The position numbers and the translations under genes are program-made. From contig CM060857.1 in NCBI GenBank assembly GCA_030737835.1, positions 1,417,577 to 1,481,576 of the forward strand: a stretch of DNA of 64,000 bases, in the 5' to 3' direction. Shown here piece after piece: positions 11,672 through 23,281 of the stretch. The notes under the pieces are model-generated. The model was not told the origin of the DNA. It did no database searches and saw only the letters and a list, made by a program, of their open reading frames with translations. Source of the stretch: Acorus gramineus (lineage: Eukaryota; Streptophyta; Magnoliopsida; Acorales; Acoraceae). Position 1 is the first letter of the stretch. Every line of letters starts with the position of its first letter.

Positions 11672-11755
11672 GGCTCAGATTACTATCAGCTTTATCTATC
11701 AAGAATTATCTGAAGCAGAACTGGCATTGAAAGCTGTATACAGATCATCATAGCC
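11672..11755 (-). ncRNA. Box C/D snoRNA-like unit A (about 84 nt)
   Basis: Minus strand: GGCT followed by box C ATGATGA (11,751-11,745), ending with box D CTGA (11,678-11,675) and GCC, so the ends can pair as GGC/GCC. The guide-sized stretch before box D is GCTGATAGTAAT. The internal C'/D' boxes are weak. The rRNA target was not identified. Confidence 0.5.
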
Positions 11756-12352
11756 ACAAAAAGCATAAAAAGCAATCACAATTTTTTTAAAAAATGAAAA
11801 ACTTGAATCAAATCTACAACAAAAGGAGATCTTGAACAGTCGGCTCATATCAAGAAATTCAACCATTGATTCCGAAATACTTCACAGAATGCTCTCAGAA
11901 GCGCGGATAACATGTAATCATCGCCAACTTTTAAAAAAACCCTAAATTTATATGATGTAGCGAATGATTTTAGAGGCGAAATCATGGAGAAATCGAAAAG
12001 CCCCCACGTGTAACTTCGCCATGACTGGATTTATGCCTCCATGACTAGACTCTGTTGTGCGGGGTTTGAACAGACACAAAAAGCTAAAGGCGTGGAGAGG
12101 CAAATCAAATCAAACAATTGAAATACAGAGAAACAGAGAGAGATGAAATGTTGCCGTCGCTTTGACACAGAAACAGTCGTGGAAGAGATCGATCTGATCT
12201 GCAACACTGGGCGGCGATCGGATCTAGCACGGGTTTTGGGGCTTCCACTCCGCACAGATCAGTCGGTGGAGCCCGGGTCCGTGCAGAAAGAGAGATTCGC
12301 GTTTCAATGTGAATAAATTGAATTTACAGAGAACAAAAGGAGAGAGAAAACC

Positions 12353-12367
12353 AAAACCCTAACCCTA
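12353..12367 (-). promoter_or_regulatory. Telo-box
   Basis: The plus strand reads AAAACCCTAACCCTAG. Telo-boxes (AAACCCTA) just after the start site are typical of plant genes for translation and ribosome biogenesis, including snoRNA genes, which fits the cluster it precedes. Confidence 0.6.
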
Positions 12368-12420
12368 GAAAAAGAAGACTTGATGAGAATGGATGGGGCG
12401 GCTTTGGAGAAGAAACTCGT

Positions 12421-12429
12421 CCTTTTATA
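12421..12429 (-). promoter_or_regulatory. TATA box of the snoRNA-like transcript
   Basis: Minus-strand TATAAAAGG. The expected start is near 12,396, followed 30-40 bases downstream by the telo-box. Confidence 0.6.
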
Positions 12430-12439
12430 GTGCTCGAAG

Positions 12440-13180
12440 GGTTTATAAAATCATATAAAACCCTAATTTTCTTTTCATCTGAGTGGGGCAATATCGACCG
12501 TTCATGTCGCGTTACATAAATGAGATGACCTTTGTTTTGCTAAATGAGCCGTCATCGGACGGCTAGGATTACGCCAATCTTGTTAGGAAATTTATTCTGG
12601 GAAACCTATTAAAAAAAATTATAAAGGAAACGGTGCGGTTATTCCCACCATCATAATTATTTTACCCAGTGTCTCGTATTATCGGAAACAAAAAACATTG
12701 TTTGTGTTTTTATTTGAAATGTATCTGAATACACTACCCACTTTTTATCAATCATTTCATTGAAATAAATAATTAAACTATTATAAGATTTATGACTATT
12801 TAAGTATAAATAAAGATAAAATAATTTTTTTTATTGTGTTTATAATTATTTTCATTAAGAAACGTAATAATAAAAAAATTTGTTATTTGAATAAAATGTG
12901 AATAAGAATAATGATTTTATAAAATGTAAAAACACAATAACAATTGATTTCAGGGTCAATAGGCGGCAAGACAACCAAGACAATTGTTTAAGGCTCCACT
13001 CAAGAAGGGCTCTTAAAAACTATACATTCCATGGTATATATAAATGGAATGGACATTGACATGTATCATTGTTCCTTATTAATTAATTTCTCTCAACACT
13101 CTTTCTCTCTCAAAATCAAATGTAAAATTTCTCATATTCTCGAATTTCTTTAATCATAATGACAATATCACTCTTTTTCT
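12440..13180. other. Intergenic AT-rich DNA with a dispersed repeat
   Basis: About 12,690-12,960 is related to 13,680-14,097 and 46,890-47,150 (shared gttatttggataaaatgtgaataa and gttgatttga motifs). No gene seen. Confidence 0.45.
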
Positions 13181-13185
13181 AGGTA

Positions 13186-13330
13186 CTAGTTGTTGTGTAT
13201 GTGCAAATGCACATGAATAAAATCTAACATTTTTTTTTTAGTATCATTCATGTCAAATAATCTAGTTACAATAACAATGTTAATGATCATGACTTGTAGG
13301 TTCAACTGTAAGAATTTTAATGTATGTTAA
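13186..13330 (-). mobile_element. Helitron 3' end (minus strand)
   Basis: On the minus strand the element ends with the 6-bp-stem hairpin ATGTGC-ATTT-GCACAT (13,214-13,199), about 10 bases, then CTAG (13,189-13,186). A hairpin followed closely by CTRR is the Helitron 3' signature. The same terminus occurs at 31,251. The body extends rightward; its 5' end was not found. Confidence 0.65.
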
Positions 13331-13679
13331 TCATCCATTTAGTCAAAATATCTATATGGATGGTTTATATTACTGATGAGTCATCATTTTTTTTCATTGA
13401 CAAAAAAAAATTGAAGAGAAATAACTAACAAAAATCTATCAATATTAAGAAAAAATATTATTCTTTTGATTAAACTAATTTACAAACCCTACATAAATTT
13501 ATGCCTCACAAATTTATCTACCAGCATATAATATTTCATTTATGGCAGTTAATGGCAGTAGACTCTGGAAAAATAATATTAAGAAATTGTACACAAAGGA
13601 GAAAAAACGCCGCTTTTGCGGATGGCATAGCATTAGAAGTAAGTGCCCGCAAAATAAATTTACAATCCTAAGCAAACGG

Positions 13680-14097
13680 ATACAAAATATTATTTATTTC
13701 GACATAAGTGAGTATAGCAGTGGAATAAGTGATTTTGTGTTTGATTGCGGTGAATTATTCTCATTGGGAAACGTAATAGTAGAATTTTTGTTATTTGGAT
13801 AAAATGTGAATAAAAATTTATAAAATGTGAAAAAATGATGATAGTTGATTTGATAGGTGAGTTATATTGGGTGACGACAGTTGATTTGACAGTTGGCCCA
13901 CATGTTCTTTGGGTAAAATAACATGTAATAATTTTAATTTAGGAGTTGGTTAGAATTCATATACCACTTTATACTAATTTATTTCGGCATAGTTTATCCA
14001 TAGGTATTCAAGGCTCCCCAATAACCAAAATCTATAATTTTCATTTATTCCAGAATATTTCAATCCTCATTCTATATCCAAACGGGGGCTAAATGTT
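13680..14097. repeat. Dispersed repeat with PIF-like right end
   Basis: Ends in CCAAACGGGGGC followed by TAA, which resembles a PIF/Harbinger terminal repeat plus target duplication. The left counterpart was not found. A relative at 46,850-47,150 ends in CATACGGGAGC followed by TAA. Confidence 0.4.
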
Positions 14098-14099
14098 GC

Positions 14100-16270
14100 A
14101 CAAATTAAACAAAGAATAGAGTGGTAGATTCATTGGTCATTGTAGAGTGGATTGGATGGTAGAATAAAACATGGCTCATTTTGATTAAATTTTATTTGTG
14201 GGTTGTAGAGATTTAAAAAAAAAAACTATAAACAGTGATGTGAAGTGATCATGTATAAAAATGAAGAGATAAATATGTAAAAGAAAGTAAAAAGAAGACG
14301 CATTCACCATTTTATAAAAATATAGAAGTATATTATTTAAAAAAAATAAATCAAAATGTATGTGAAATGTAGATAAATTTGTGAAAGGGAATCTCTTGAT
14401 ATTTTCATATCCAATATAGTACAAATGCACCATTTGACATCCACATTACAGCATAATTATTCTCTATTACATTATGAAAGGATCTTGAATATATAGCATA
14501 AATAATCTCTCTTACATTATGAAAGAATCATGAATATAAATAGAAATTTGCTATACTAAACTTCACTGGAAATACTTTATAAATGAAAAATCCTAAAAAT
14601 AGGATATGATTATGACATTCCCAATATAATGAGAGATTGTGTAAGACCTGAAGATGTTTGAAGACGCAGAGACATACAATGCTCAAATTAAAGAGGTCAA
14701 GGATTAATGAAATGCAGAACAAACATCCCAGTTAAAAAAATGATCAACAATCAATATTGGTGTAGTTACAAAACTGTGCACTGCTAAAATAAAGCAGCAA
14801 GTCCAGTAGAAAAATAAAACCATTAAACAATTGATATTGTACTTTGATGACAATGAAGGGCAACAACTGTTGCAACTTGCATAAGCCCAGTTAAGGGCCT
14901 CTTTTACCAATAAAAAGAACGTTTTTGTGTAGTCTTGATCGAATCACATATGAGTGGCATCAGTGTTTATAGAAAGGTGAAATCAATCACACACAAGCTT
15001 AGTCAGTTTTTGTGCATCTATGACTTTGTACAACTTGAGTGTGAATTGTCCAAATCTTCATGTATCGAAAAGTAAACTAACAGTCATCAGTAGCATTAGC
15101 TTCATCTTGGGTAAGCTAAATTAAATTTTTTTAACCCAAAGGACAGGTTCTTATAAATTTGAAAGAATAGTTTGTTCTTATAAAACGGAAAGAATAGAAA
15201 GAAATTGTATCTTGTGAAACTCTAGTGTATCCCTTCCTGACTTATGAAGCTCCACCATGCACGGTGAAAGGGCAACCTCAAGAATATGTCATTGGATTTC
15301 TTTTGGTTGAATTTTTGTTTGAAAAACAAAATGAATTAATACCTATATTGCAACAGAGAGAGGACGTTTTCTTTTCTCCTTATCGCTTCACCTGAGAATA
15401 AATTAAGGTAACATTCCATGAGCAGATAGAAATCACCATAGAAAATAAAATTTCCATTGCTCAAGTTTATTAACAGACAAAGAAGAGAACAATGCAATTG
15501 ATACAATAATTAAATAGGTAAAAACAAATTTAAAACAATAAGGAACACAAAATCATATGATATCAAACAATCAAGAAATGATAGTTTTGCTATTCAAAAT
15601 TAGTTTTTGAATACCAGACAACGCGTGGATGCATGATGCTTATGCGACACAACATCAAGATATTAATGGAGTTGATCGTTGACACACCATTATAATTATA
15701 TCAATTTTTATAGTTTATGGAGGTGTGAACTATTTTTTTAAAATAAACATGTTTTAAAAAATATGAATTTTTTTTTTCATCATTTAGTAAAAAAATTTTA
15801 AAAATGAATATTATGTTCATACCCTTCACATTCTACATAAGACAAAAACATGGTTTGAATGAACTTCCATGTTCCATTTTTTTAATAAAAAGAACCTAAA
15901 TACATGTATTTTTTTTTAACTTCACTCAGTTTTAGCATCATTGAGGAGACAATCTAATATATTCACACCATGCATAATCTACAAAAGACAACCAAACTTC
16001 TATTTCCCAATCAACTTAATCCACCCACAGATTAATCCCACATGCATCATGCATAAAAAAACAACCTAGCACTTCTACTTATAGTTTTTAAAAAAAGTAC
16101 CCTAATCCATCCAACAGAAGCATACGGGATTTTTATTTACCACCATAAGGTTTTGCAATTCAACATAAAAATGAAAATCAAATTATGAATGTTTGCCCTA
16201 TTACCCCAGAAAAAAACTGCAATCTTGCATGTTAGTATGTGTGAAATTTTAGTAATGTCATTTGCTCATT
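14100..16270. other. AT-rich intergenic DNA, no gene seen
   Basis: No conserved coding sequence, RNA gene or paired transposon ends recognised; the open frames are short and low-complexity. Confidence 0.5.
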
Positions 16271-16276
16271 TTCTTT

Positions 16277-16600
16277 TTAGTGTGCAAATGCACATGGACA
16301 AAGTCTAACATTCATGTCAAATAATTTAATTAAAGTAATATCTTCATAATTATGAATACAAATTAAAGAATTCAATGAGGTAAAATCCTGATCAAATTTT
16401 AAACCATATATATAGGAATCAAATAAATTTTCATCACTATAATTTTGTGATTGAAAATATATAAAATTCAATTTTTCTTTTGTGATTTGGATAATATTCA
16501 GAGTAAAATCAAATTAAAGATAATAGTTAAATAGATTTCATATTTTTATTAATATATAAATATCCCGAATCACATTATAGCAAATTTTCAAAAATGAAAT
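16277..16600 (-). mobile_element. Helitron 3' end with internal Helitron-type sequence
   Basis: The minus strand ends with the TGTGC/GCACA hairpin (16,294-16,281) and then CTAA (16,280-16,277), a permitted CTRR ending. The interior (16,490-16,600) closely resembles 26,880-26,995 (gatttggata, ataaaatcaaatta, agatttcat, aatcacattatagcaaat), so members of one family are scattered through the window. Confidence 0.55.
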
Positions 16601-17600
16601 TAACTTTTAGTGAGAGAGATTCAAATAAAATTAAAATGGACTTATGTAAAAAATGAATCGATTTGGAGAACTATCATTCGAGATAACAAGATAATCGAAA
16701 CAAAAAAGTGAACCATAGAATTTTTCTAAACAAATACCACAAAAAAATTTAAATAAATTATATTAAGGGCAAAAAACCCAAAAAAATCTTTCAAACATAA
16801 CAAATACCCAAAATGACTACTTCTAAAAATTCCACCAAAACAAATCTCCTTTAACAATCTCATAATTTAAAATGACACAAATGACATTCTCTCATATAAT
16901 TTTTAGACTCTCTCATCATATTTAAAAAATTTTCACACCATCATCTAATTGAAAAATAATATTAATAAAACATAATTCTTATTTAAGAGTGATTTTACTT
17001 GTTATTAAACTTGTAAAAATTATCAAAAATGTAAAAAATTATCGTTCATGAATTTACAAGATTTTTCTAAAGTTTTTAAATTTTTTTTCCAACTATTTAT
17101 TTATTTATATCTGATAAATGTCTTGCATAAGGAATTTTTGGATATATAAACATAAGTGTCCCAACAAAATTTATAAAATTCAGAAATATCTAAATATATT
17201 TTATAACAAAAAATTTAAATTTTTTACAATTTAACTCTTAATGGTGTATTTAGATATACAAAATATAATAATAAACTTCATACACAAATAAAAAATATTT
17301 CATTATTTAGTAATATTCTTTAATTGGGGTATTAAACAATTAAATATGTGTGAGAATGTTTAAATAGTAGATAACATAAGGGTTACCGAGTAATTTTATA
17401 TTCTAAGATTATGAAAGAATACTGTTTTAATTTAGGTAGAATTTTTAAAAATGACTATAGTTTTAATAACATATAGTTCAACTGTTATTTTTTCAAGATG
17501 ATATCATATAAAATTCTTTCAATAGTAAACGTTAGTTTGGAATAATAATTTGATGAAAGTTCTACCTACAAGGTATAGCCATTTTAGATATCTTTATTAT

Positions 17601-17926
17601 TGTTATAAACTAAGTAGAATACATACACACAAGTATACATAAACAAAGTACACAAGCATATAGAAGAGAAGTGGAGAGAGATTTCTTATTCAATATTTGT
17701 TAGTTGGTTACAAGAGAGAACCCCTCTATTTACAAGGTGAATAGAGGAATCCCAAAAGTGGAGAGTTACAAGTCTATAGAGGTGAGATAGTGGGGCAATA
17801 ATGGGAGTGTTATGGAATAGAAGAGTGGGGAAGGTTATGGAGTTGAATGAGGGGGTTATGGAGTTGAAGAGTGGGGGAGGTTATGGGTTAGAGAAGTGGT
17901 GGTTATCCACCACCATATTCACAACA
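17601..17926 (-). repeat. 3' LTR of the copia element
   Basis: 326 bp, bounded by TG and CA on the plus strand (TGTTATAAAC to TCACAACA). It nearly matches the other LTR at 22,946-23,276. Confidence 0.95.
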
Positions 17927-17960
17927 CTCCCCCTTGGATGACCACCACGCTAAGAAAATT

Positions 17961-18127
17961 GCCTCATTAAAACCTTGCTTGGAAAACCCAATGGGAAAAA
18001 ACCAAAGCGAAGGAAAAAGAGTACAATGTAACTTATCGTATAATAGTGTATGCGTTTGACACTGCCTCATTAAAACCTTGCCAGGAAAACCCAATGGGAC
18101 AAAACCTAGGCGAAGGAAAAAGAGTAC
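17961..18127. repeat. Direct repeat pair in the copia 3' untranslated region
   Basis: The segment from gcctcattaaaaccttgc to ggaaaaagagtaca occurs at 17,961-18,026 and again, slightly changed, at 18,064-18,127. Confidence 0.8.
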
Positions 18128-18175
18128 AGTTCGCAAATGTCATCAAAAATTACTCCCCCTCATAAGTATAAGATT

Positions 18176-20511
18176 TCAAGAATTTTGGTCGCAAACTCGT
18201 CGCATCCCGATTTCATACACCAGCTTCTTGAATGTTGATGTCGACAAAGCTTTAGTAAACAAATCTGCAAGATTGTCCTTTGACTGAATTTGTTGAACAT
18301 CAATTTCATGTCTCTGCTGGAGCTCATGAGTGTAAAAGAATTTTGGAGAAATATGCTTTGTTCTATCACCCTTGATATATCCCCCTTTGATTTGAGCAAT
18401 GCATGCTGCATTGTCTTCATATATAGTTGTTGGAACATCTGTAATGAGAGATAGTCCGCATGCAGTACGAATATGATGAACCAAAGACCTTATCCACACG
18501 CATTCCCGGCTTGCTTCGTGGAGTGCAAGAATCTCAGAGTGGTTAGAAGACGTGGCGACCAAAGTCTGTTTCGTAGATCGCCAAGAGATTGCTGTGCCAC
18601 CGCAAGTGAATACATAACCTGTTTGTGAGCGAGCCTTGTGAGGATCTGAAAGATATCCTGAATCTGCATAACCCTTTAGTTGTGCACCATTATTGGAATC
18701 CTTTGCATAGAATAGACCCATGTCTGACGTTCCACGAAGATAACGAAAAATGTGCTTCACACCATTCCAATGCCTTCGAGTTGGTGCAGAGCTAAATCTG
18801 GCCAATAAATTAACTGAAAATGCAATGTCAGGTCTAGTGCATTGGCCAAATATAATAAGGCACCAATTGCACTAAGATATGGTACTTCAGGACCAAGAAG
18901 ATTTTCAGTATCTTCTTTTGGACGAAAAGGGTCCTTCTTTGGGTCAAGTAACCTTACTACCATTGGAGTACTTAATGGATGACATTTGTCCATATTAAAA
19001 CGCTTCAGGATTTTTTCAACATATGTTGTTTGATGAACAAGTATCCCATTTGAACTTTGCTCAATTTGCAAGCCGAGACAATATCTTGTTTTTCCAAGAT
19101 CTTTCATTTCAAACTCCTTTTTCAGATATTCGGAAGCCTTTTCGAGCTCTTCAGGAGTCCCAATTAGATTAATATCATCAACATATACTGCAATAATGGT
19201 AAATCCGAGTTCCGTTTTCTTAATAAATATACAGGGGCATATTGGATCATTGACATATCCTTCTTTTATTAAGTACTCACTAAGACGGTTATACCACATT
19301 CGTCCAGATTGCTTTAACCCATACAAGGATCGTCTTAGCTTGATTGAGTACATGTTTCGTGGTTTTGCTTCAGGCAATTTTAGTCCTTCAGGAACTTTCA
19401 TATAAATGTCGGTATCTAATTTTCCATATAAATATGCAGTAACCACATCCATTAGCTGCATGTCAAGTCCTTCTGAGACTACAAGACTAATTAAATACCG
19501 AAATGTGATTGTGTCCATCACAGGAGAATATGTCTCTTCAAAATCTATCCCAGGTCTCTGCAGGAAACCCTGTGCCACAAGACGAGCTTTGTATCTAACA
19601 ATCTCGTTTCTTTCATTTCGTTTTCTCGCAAACACCCATTTACATCCTACTGGTTTAACACCTTCAGGGGTTAGGACTACTGGTCCAAATACTTGGTGTT
19701 TTGCAAGTGAATCCAATTCTGTTTGAATAGCAGCTTTCCATTGTGGCCAACAATTTTTTCGTCTGCATTCATCCACTGAACGTGGTTCTAAATCATTATC
19801 TGAAATGATTTCTGTAGCTACTGCAAATGAGAATATATCATCAACAAGCACTTGCTTTCGATCCCACAATATTTGTGAATTTGCATAATTTATGGAAATT
19901 TCTTCATTTCCATGTACTTGTTCTTCATGCACGGGCGTCACTTCAGGGACGTCAGTCTCTTCAGGGACTTGTGTCACTTCAGGGACTTCTTCCTCTGTAG
20001 GAGTTATTATTGTGGGTCTTTCAAGTGTTTCATACTCTTCTAGAGAATTATTCTTCATTGTTTTTCTCCTTCGGGGAGCTGAATCTTTTGAGCCTATAGG
20101 TCTTCCACGCTTCAGGCGTGTTTTTGTTGATTCATTAGCCGGCATATTAACAGTTTTTCCTATTGGAACATTAATTCGAGCTGGAGTATTAGCAGCTGGA
20201 ATATGTGATTTCATCACTTTTGCTGCATCATTGAATGCATCTGGCAATTGATGCGCAATTCTTTGAAGATGGGTGATTCTTTGCACTTCAGTTTCACATT
20301 GATTAGTGCGAGGATCAAGATGAGACAAAGATGGAGTTTTCCATGTAAGTTCACGTCGTTCTTCTGGCGACGGATTTTCTCCCCCTAATGACGGGAATAT
20401 TGTCTCATCAAAATGACAATCCGCAAATCGAGCGGTAAAAACATCCCCTGTCAATGGTTCAAGATATCTTATAATAGAAGGAGAATCTACTTTGAATGAT
20501 AAATATGTCAT
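18176..20511 (-). pseudogene. Copia pol remnant: RT and RNase H, frameshifted
   Basis: The upstream frame (20,511-18,757) holds the integrase-RT linker and the RVT_2 domain: KPVGCKWVFARKRN, RYKARLVAQGF, and the catalytic motif YVDD (in VYVDDINLIG). The downstream frame (18,805-18,176) holds RNase H: GYADSGYLSD, an SRECVWIRS stretch, the catalytic-region motif YEDNAACI, HISPKFFYTHEL, and the C-terminal LADLFTKALSTSTF. The two parts align to one protein interrupted by loss of a single base near 18,840. No intact gag, protease or integrase core is present, so the element cannot move by itself. Confidence 0.9.
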
Positions 20512-20589
20512 CGATGATCATTTATTTGCGATTCCACATTTCTCTTATATGCATATAAAATATAGAGATCTTAATATTATTAGGTACCT

Positions 20590-20930
20590 TTTCCTCTTCA
20601 AGAGTTTGTGTAGTCACTTCTGGAACTCGTTTCTCTTCATGGACATTATACTCTTCTAGAGTTTTAGAGAAAGTGGATCTATTGTTCATAATCTCTTCTG
20701 GAACATTATGTATAACTTCTTCTGGAGCATTATTAGAGCATGATTTTACATTTGATCTCCACTTCTGGGGAGCTGAATTTTTGTTTTTGAACCTATAGGT
20801 CTATCACGCATCTGGCGTGCATTAGGAATTTGATTTTCACGTTGAGCGATACGTGAGTTTAGATAAGACAGAGTGGATGTATTCCACGATAATTCTCGTT
20901 GTTCTTCAGGAACAGATCATAAAACTTCTA
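20590..20930 (-). repeat. Degenerate internal duplication of the pol linker
   Basis: This stretch parallels 19,950-20,370 in order: tcttctagag, ggggagctgaat, cctataggtct, caggcgtg-like, then cgt-gttcttc. It is a decayed second copy, in the same orientation, of the integrase-RT linker of the adjacent pol remnant. Confidence 0.65.
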
Positions 20931-21754
20931 GTTTATATGAGTAAATATGGATATTTATAATAACCTTTAGGAGAGAGCATAAAGCTTTTCTAATGTATGC
21001 TTCTGGCATGAGACATTATTAATGCATAGATACTCCATAATTTTAAAATGGCATATGTTGAGATAGGTATCTTCAGTAGACTTCTTCTGGATCTACATGA
21101 ATACAATGCATCGTTGATACAAAATTTTGTATCTCTTGATAACATGATATCTGCCCTTCTGGAGCCTTGGTACCAAAATAATATTATCATTTGCATTAAT
21201 TAATGTTAAACTCAAAAAATAAGATAAATATGAAAGTAAGAAAAATGGATTTTAGATAACAAAGAAAAATTATAATTATAAAAATTATAAAAGTCTGATC
21301 GTACATCAGGTACGTGACCATATTTTTAAAGCACCAAATACATAACAATCATTTTTTTGTGTTAGGGGTTTGTTCTGCAACCCTTTTCCCTTCAATTATA
21401 CTTTTGTTTAATACCAAATCACTTCTAGTGATTTGAGATATTTTACAAACTCTATGATTGTTGTGCTTTCTCAACTATATAAATCATGATCTCATCATTC
21501 ATGACCACAACTTCCATGGCGAACATAAAATAAAATACATTTACTTCGGGTAATGATGCTATGCCATTGAGTTGAGTTATATGATATTTTAAAAAAAAAT
21601 CGTTGTTCGACAACGAGAATATATAAAATTAATGCTCTCAATATTGCTACAACTGGAGCATATTTGAGGCATAATGGCCGGTGGACCTTTGTCAATGAGG
21701 TATTAATCTTTAAATCCTCTTCATTATGATGATGATGGTGAAATCTAATCATAA

Positions 21755-22228
21755 TTTACATGTTCCTGCTGGGATACATGGATCCTTTTTTTTTTATTAT
21801 TATTTGGTCCTTCAAGGACCCGAAAAATATATCATATAACTTTTGTTTGGTCCTACAGGGACACGAACAATCATGATTTTTGTATAGTCCTTCAGGGATA
21901 GAACAAAATAAAATTTTACATGTTCCTGCTGGGATACATGGATCTTTTTTTTATTATTATTTGGTCCTTCAAGGACCCAAAAAATATATCATATAACTTT
22001 TGTTTGGTCCTACAGGGACACGAACAATCATGATTTTTGTATAGTCCTTCAGGGATAGAACAAAATAAAATTTTACATGTTCCTGCTGGGATACATGGAT
22101 TTTTTTTATTTATTATTTGGTCCTTCAAGGACCGAAAAATATATCATATAACTTTTGTTTGGTCCTACAGGGACACGAACAATCATGGTTTTTGTATAGT
22201 TCTTCAGGGATAGAACAAAATAAAATTT
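21755..22228. repeat. Three tandem copies of a roughly 158-bp unit inside the copia element
   Basis: Copies begin at 21,755, 21,915 and 22,072, each at tttacatgttcctgctggg. Within each unit the short motif (g)gtcctTCAgGGac-like recurs three times, one of them the palindrome GGTCCTTCAAGGACC. Decayed copies of the short motif continue to about 22,510. Confidence 0.9.
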
Positions 22229-22945
22229 TACATGATCCTTCAAAGATTCATATAATCATAATTTTTGTACAATCCTTCAGGGATAAAATAAAATAAAATT
22301 TGTATGATCATGGATGCAATATAGTCATAGTCCTTCAGGGACATTTTTAATCATATCTTTTACATGATTCTTCAAGGATCCATGTAATAATTTTTATAGT
22401 CCTTCAGGGATAGAATAAAATTTGCATGGTCTTATTGGAACACATTATTCATAACTTCTACATGGTCCTTCAGGGATCCATGTAATTACAATTTTTGTAT
22501 GATCCTATAGGGACACATGACATTGTAACATTAAAATGAATTTCAAATCAAATATAAATATCAAATTAATTGATATTTGTGAGAACTTCTGGTTCTACAC
22601 ATAGATGTATAATATTTAAATTTTAATAAAAGATGGCAAACATGAAACAGTTACATGAAAAATAAATAATCAAATGATAGAGACCACATACTGTTGCATG
22701 AAAAAATTGCATACTAGTTTTCATAAATTAATCATATCATAACATATGTATGAAAAATTTTGATAATTTTCATACGGTTCCATGCATATTGAAAAAAAAA
22801 AAAAATTAATCATATGTATGTAGTAGATGATTTACATAAAAATACATAACATCAAAGGAGAGTATATTTTTTTTTTATATAGATCATTAAGAACCCATCG
22901 ATACAAACCTTTCTCTTTAACAAAGAGCTTCTCGTGCTGATAACG

Positions 22946-23276
22946 TGTTATAAACTAAGTAGAATACATACACACAAGTATACATAAACAAAGTACACAA
23001 GCATATAGAAGAGAAGTGGAGAGAGATTCTGATTAACTATTTGTTGGTTGGTTACAAGAGAGAACCCCTCTATTTATAGGGTGCATAGAGGAATCCCAAA
23101 GGTGGAGAGTTACAAGTCTATAGAGGTGAGGGGGAGATAGTGGGGCAATAATGGGAGTGTTATGGAATAGAAGAGTGGGGGAGGTTATGGAGTTGAATGA
23201 GGGGGTTATGGAGTTGAAGAGTGGGAGAAGTTATATGTTAGAGAAGTTGTAGTTATCCACCACCATATTCACAACA
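22946..23276 (-). repeat. 5' LTR of the copia element
   Basis: 331 bp with the same ends as its partner. Differences include a small insertion (ggggag) around 23,130. Confidence 0.95.
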
Positions 23277-23281
23277 ATTAT

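Larger units (their letters stand above)
11040..12396 (-). ncRNA. Putative non-coding host transcript for box C/D snoRNA-like units
   Basis: A promoter (TATA at 12,421-12,429, telo-box at 12,353-12,367) points leftward. The GC-richer first 350 bases look like a transcribed leader, but the longest frame there (74 codons, 12,255-12,031) resembles no known protein. Downstream on the same strand are three box C/D units at 11,755-11,672, 11,546-11,430 and 11,325-11,212. This is the arrangement of a plant snoRNA cluster or snoRNA host gene. Exon borders and the 3' end could not be set; the 11,040 limit is a guess. Confidence 0.5.
17601..23276 (-). mobile_element. Ty1/copia LTR retrotransposon, 5,676 bp, defective
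   Basis: Two direct LTRs (17,601-17,926 and 22,946-23,276) bound the element, and the 5-bp target duplication ATTAT is intact on both sides (17,596-17,600 and 23,277-23,281). Coding direction is minus, so the right LTR is the 5' LTR. Next to it, TTATCAGCACGAG (minus strand) is the likely primer-binding site; next to the left LTR, AAGGGGGAG is the polypurine tract. Only the linker, reverse transcriptase and RNase H parts of pol remain, with a frameshift. The missing gag/protease/integrase zone is replaced by repeats. The LTRs differ by indels (326 versus 331 bp) and scattered substitutions, so the insertion is not recent. Confidence 0.95.

Noticed and set aside
12031-12255. 74-codon frame in the leader of the snoRNA-like transcript
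   Set aside because: No recognisable protein, and the composition simply follows a GC-rich leader; kept only as part of the non-coding transcript.
19196-20251. Plus-strand frames of 69-119 codons in the retrotransposon
   Set aside because: Shadows of the minus-strand pol remnant.
21755-22510. CRISPR-like array
   Set aside because: Units are long contiguous tandem repeats inside an LTR element of a plant genome; there are no unique spacers and no cas genes.
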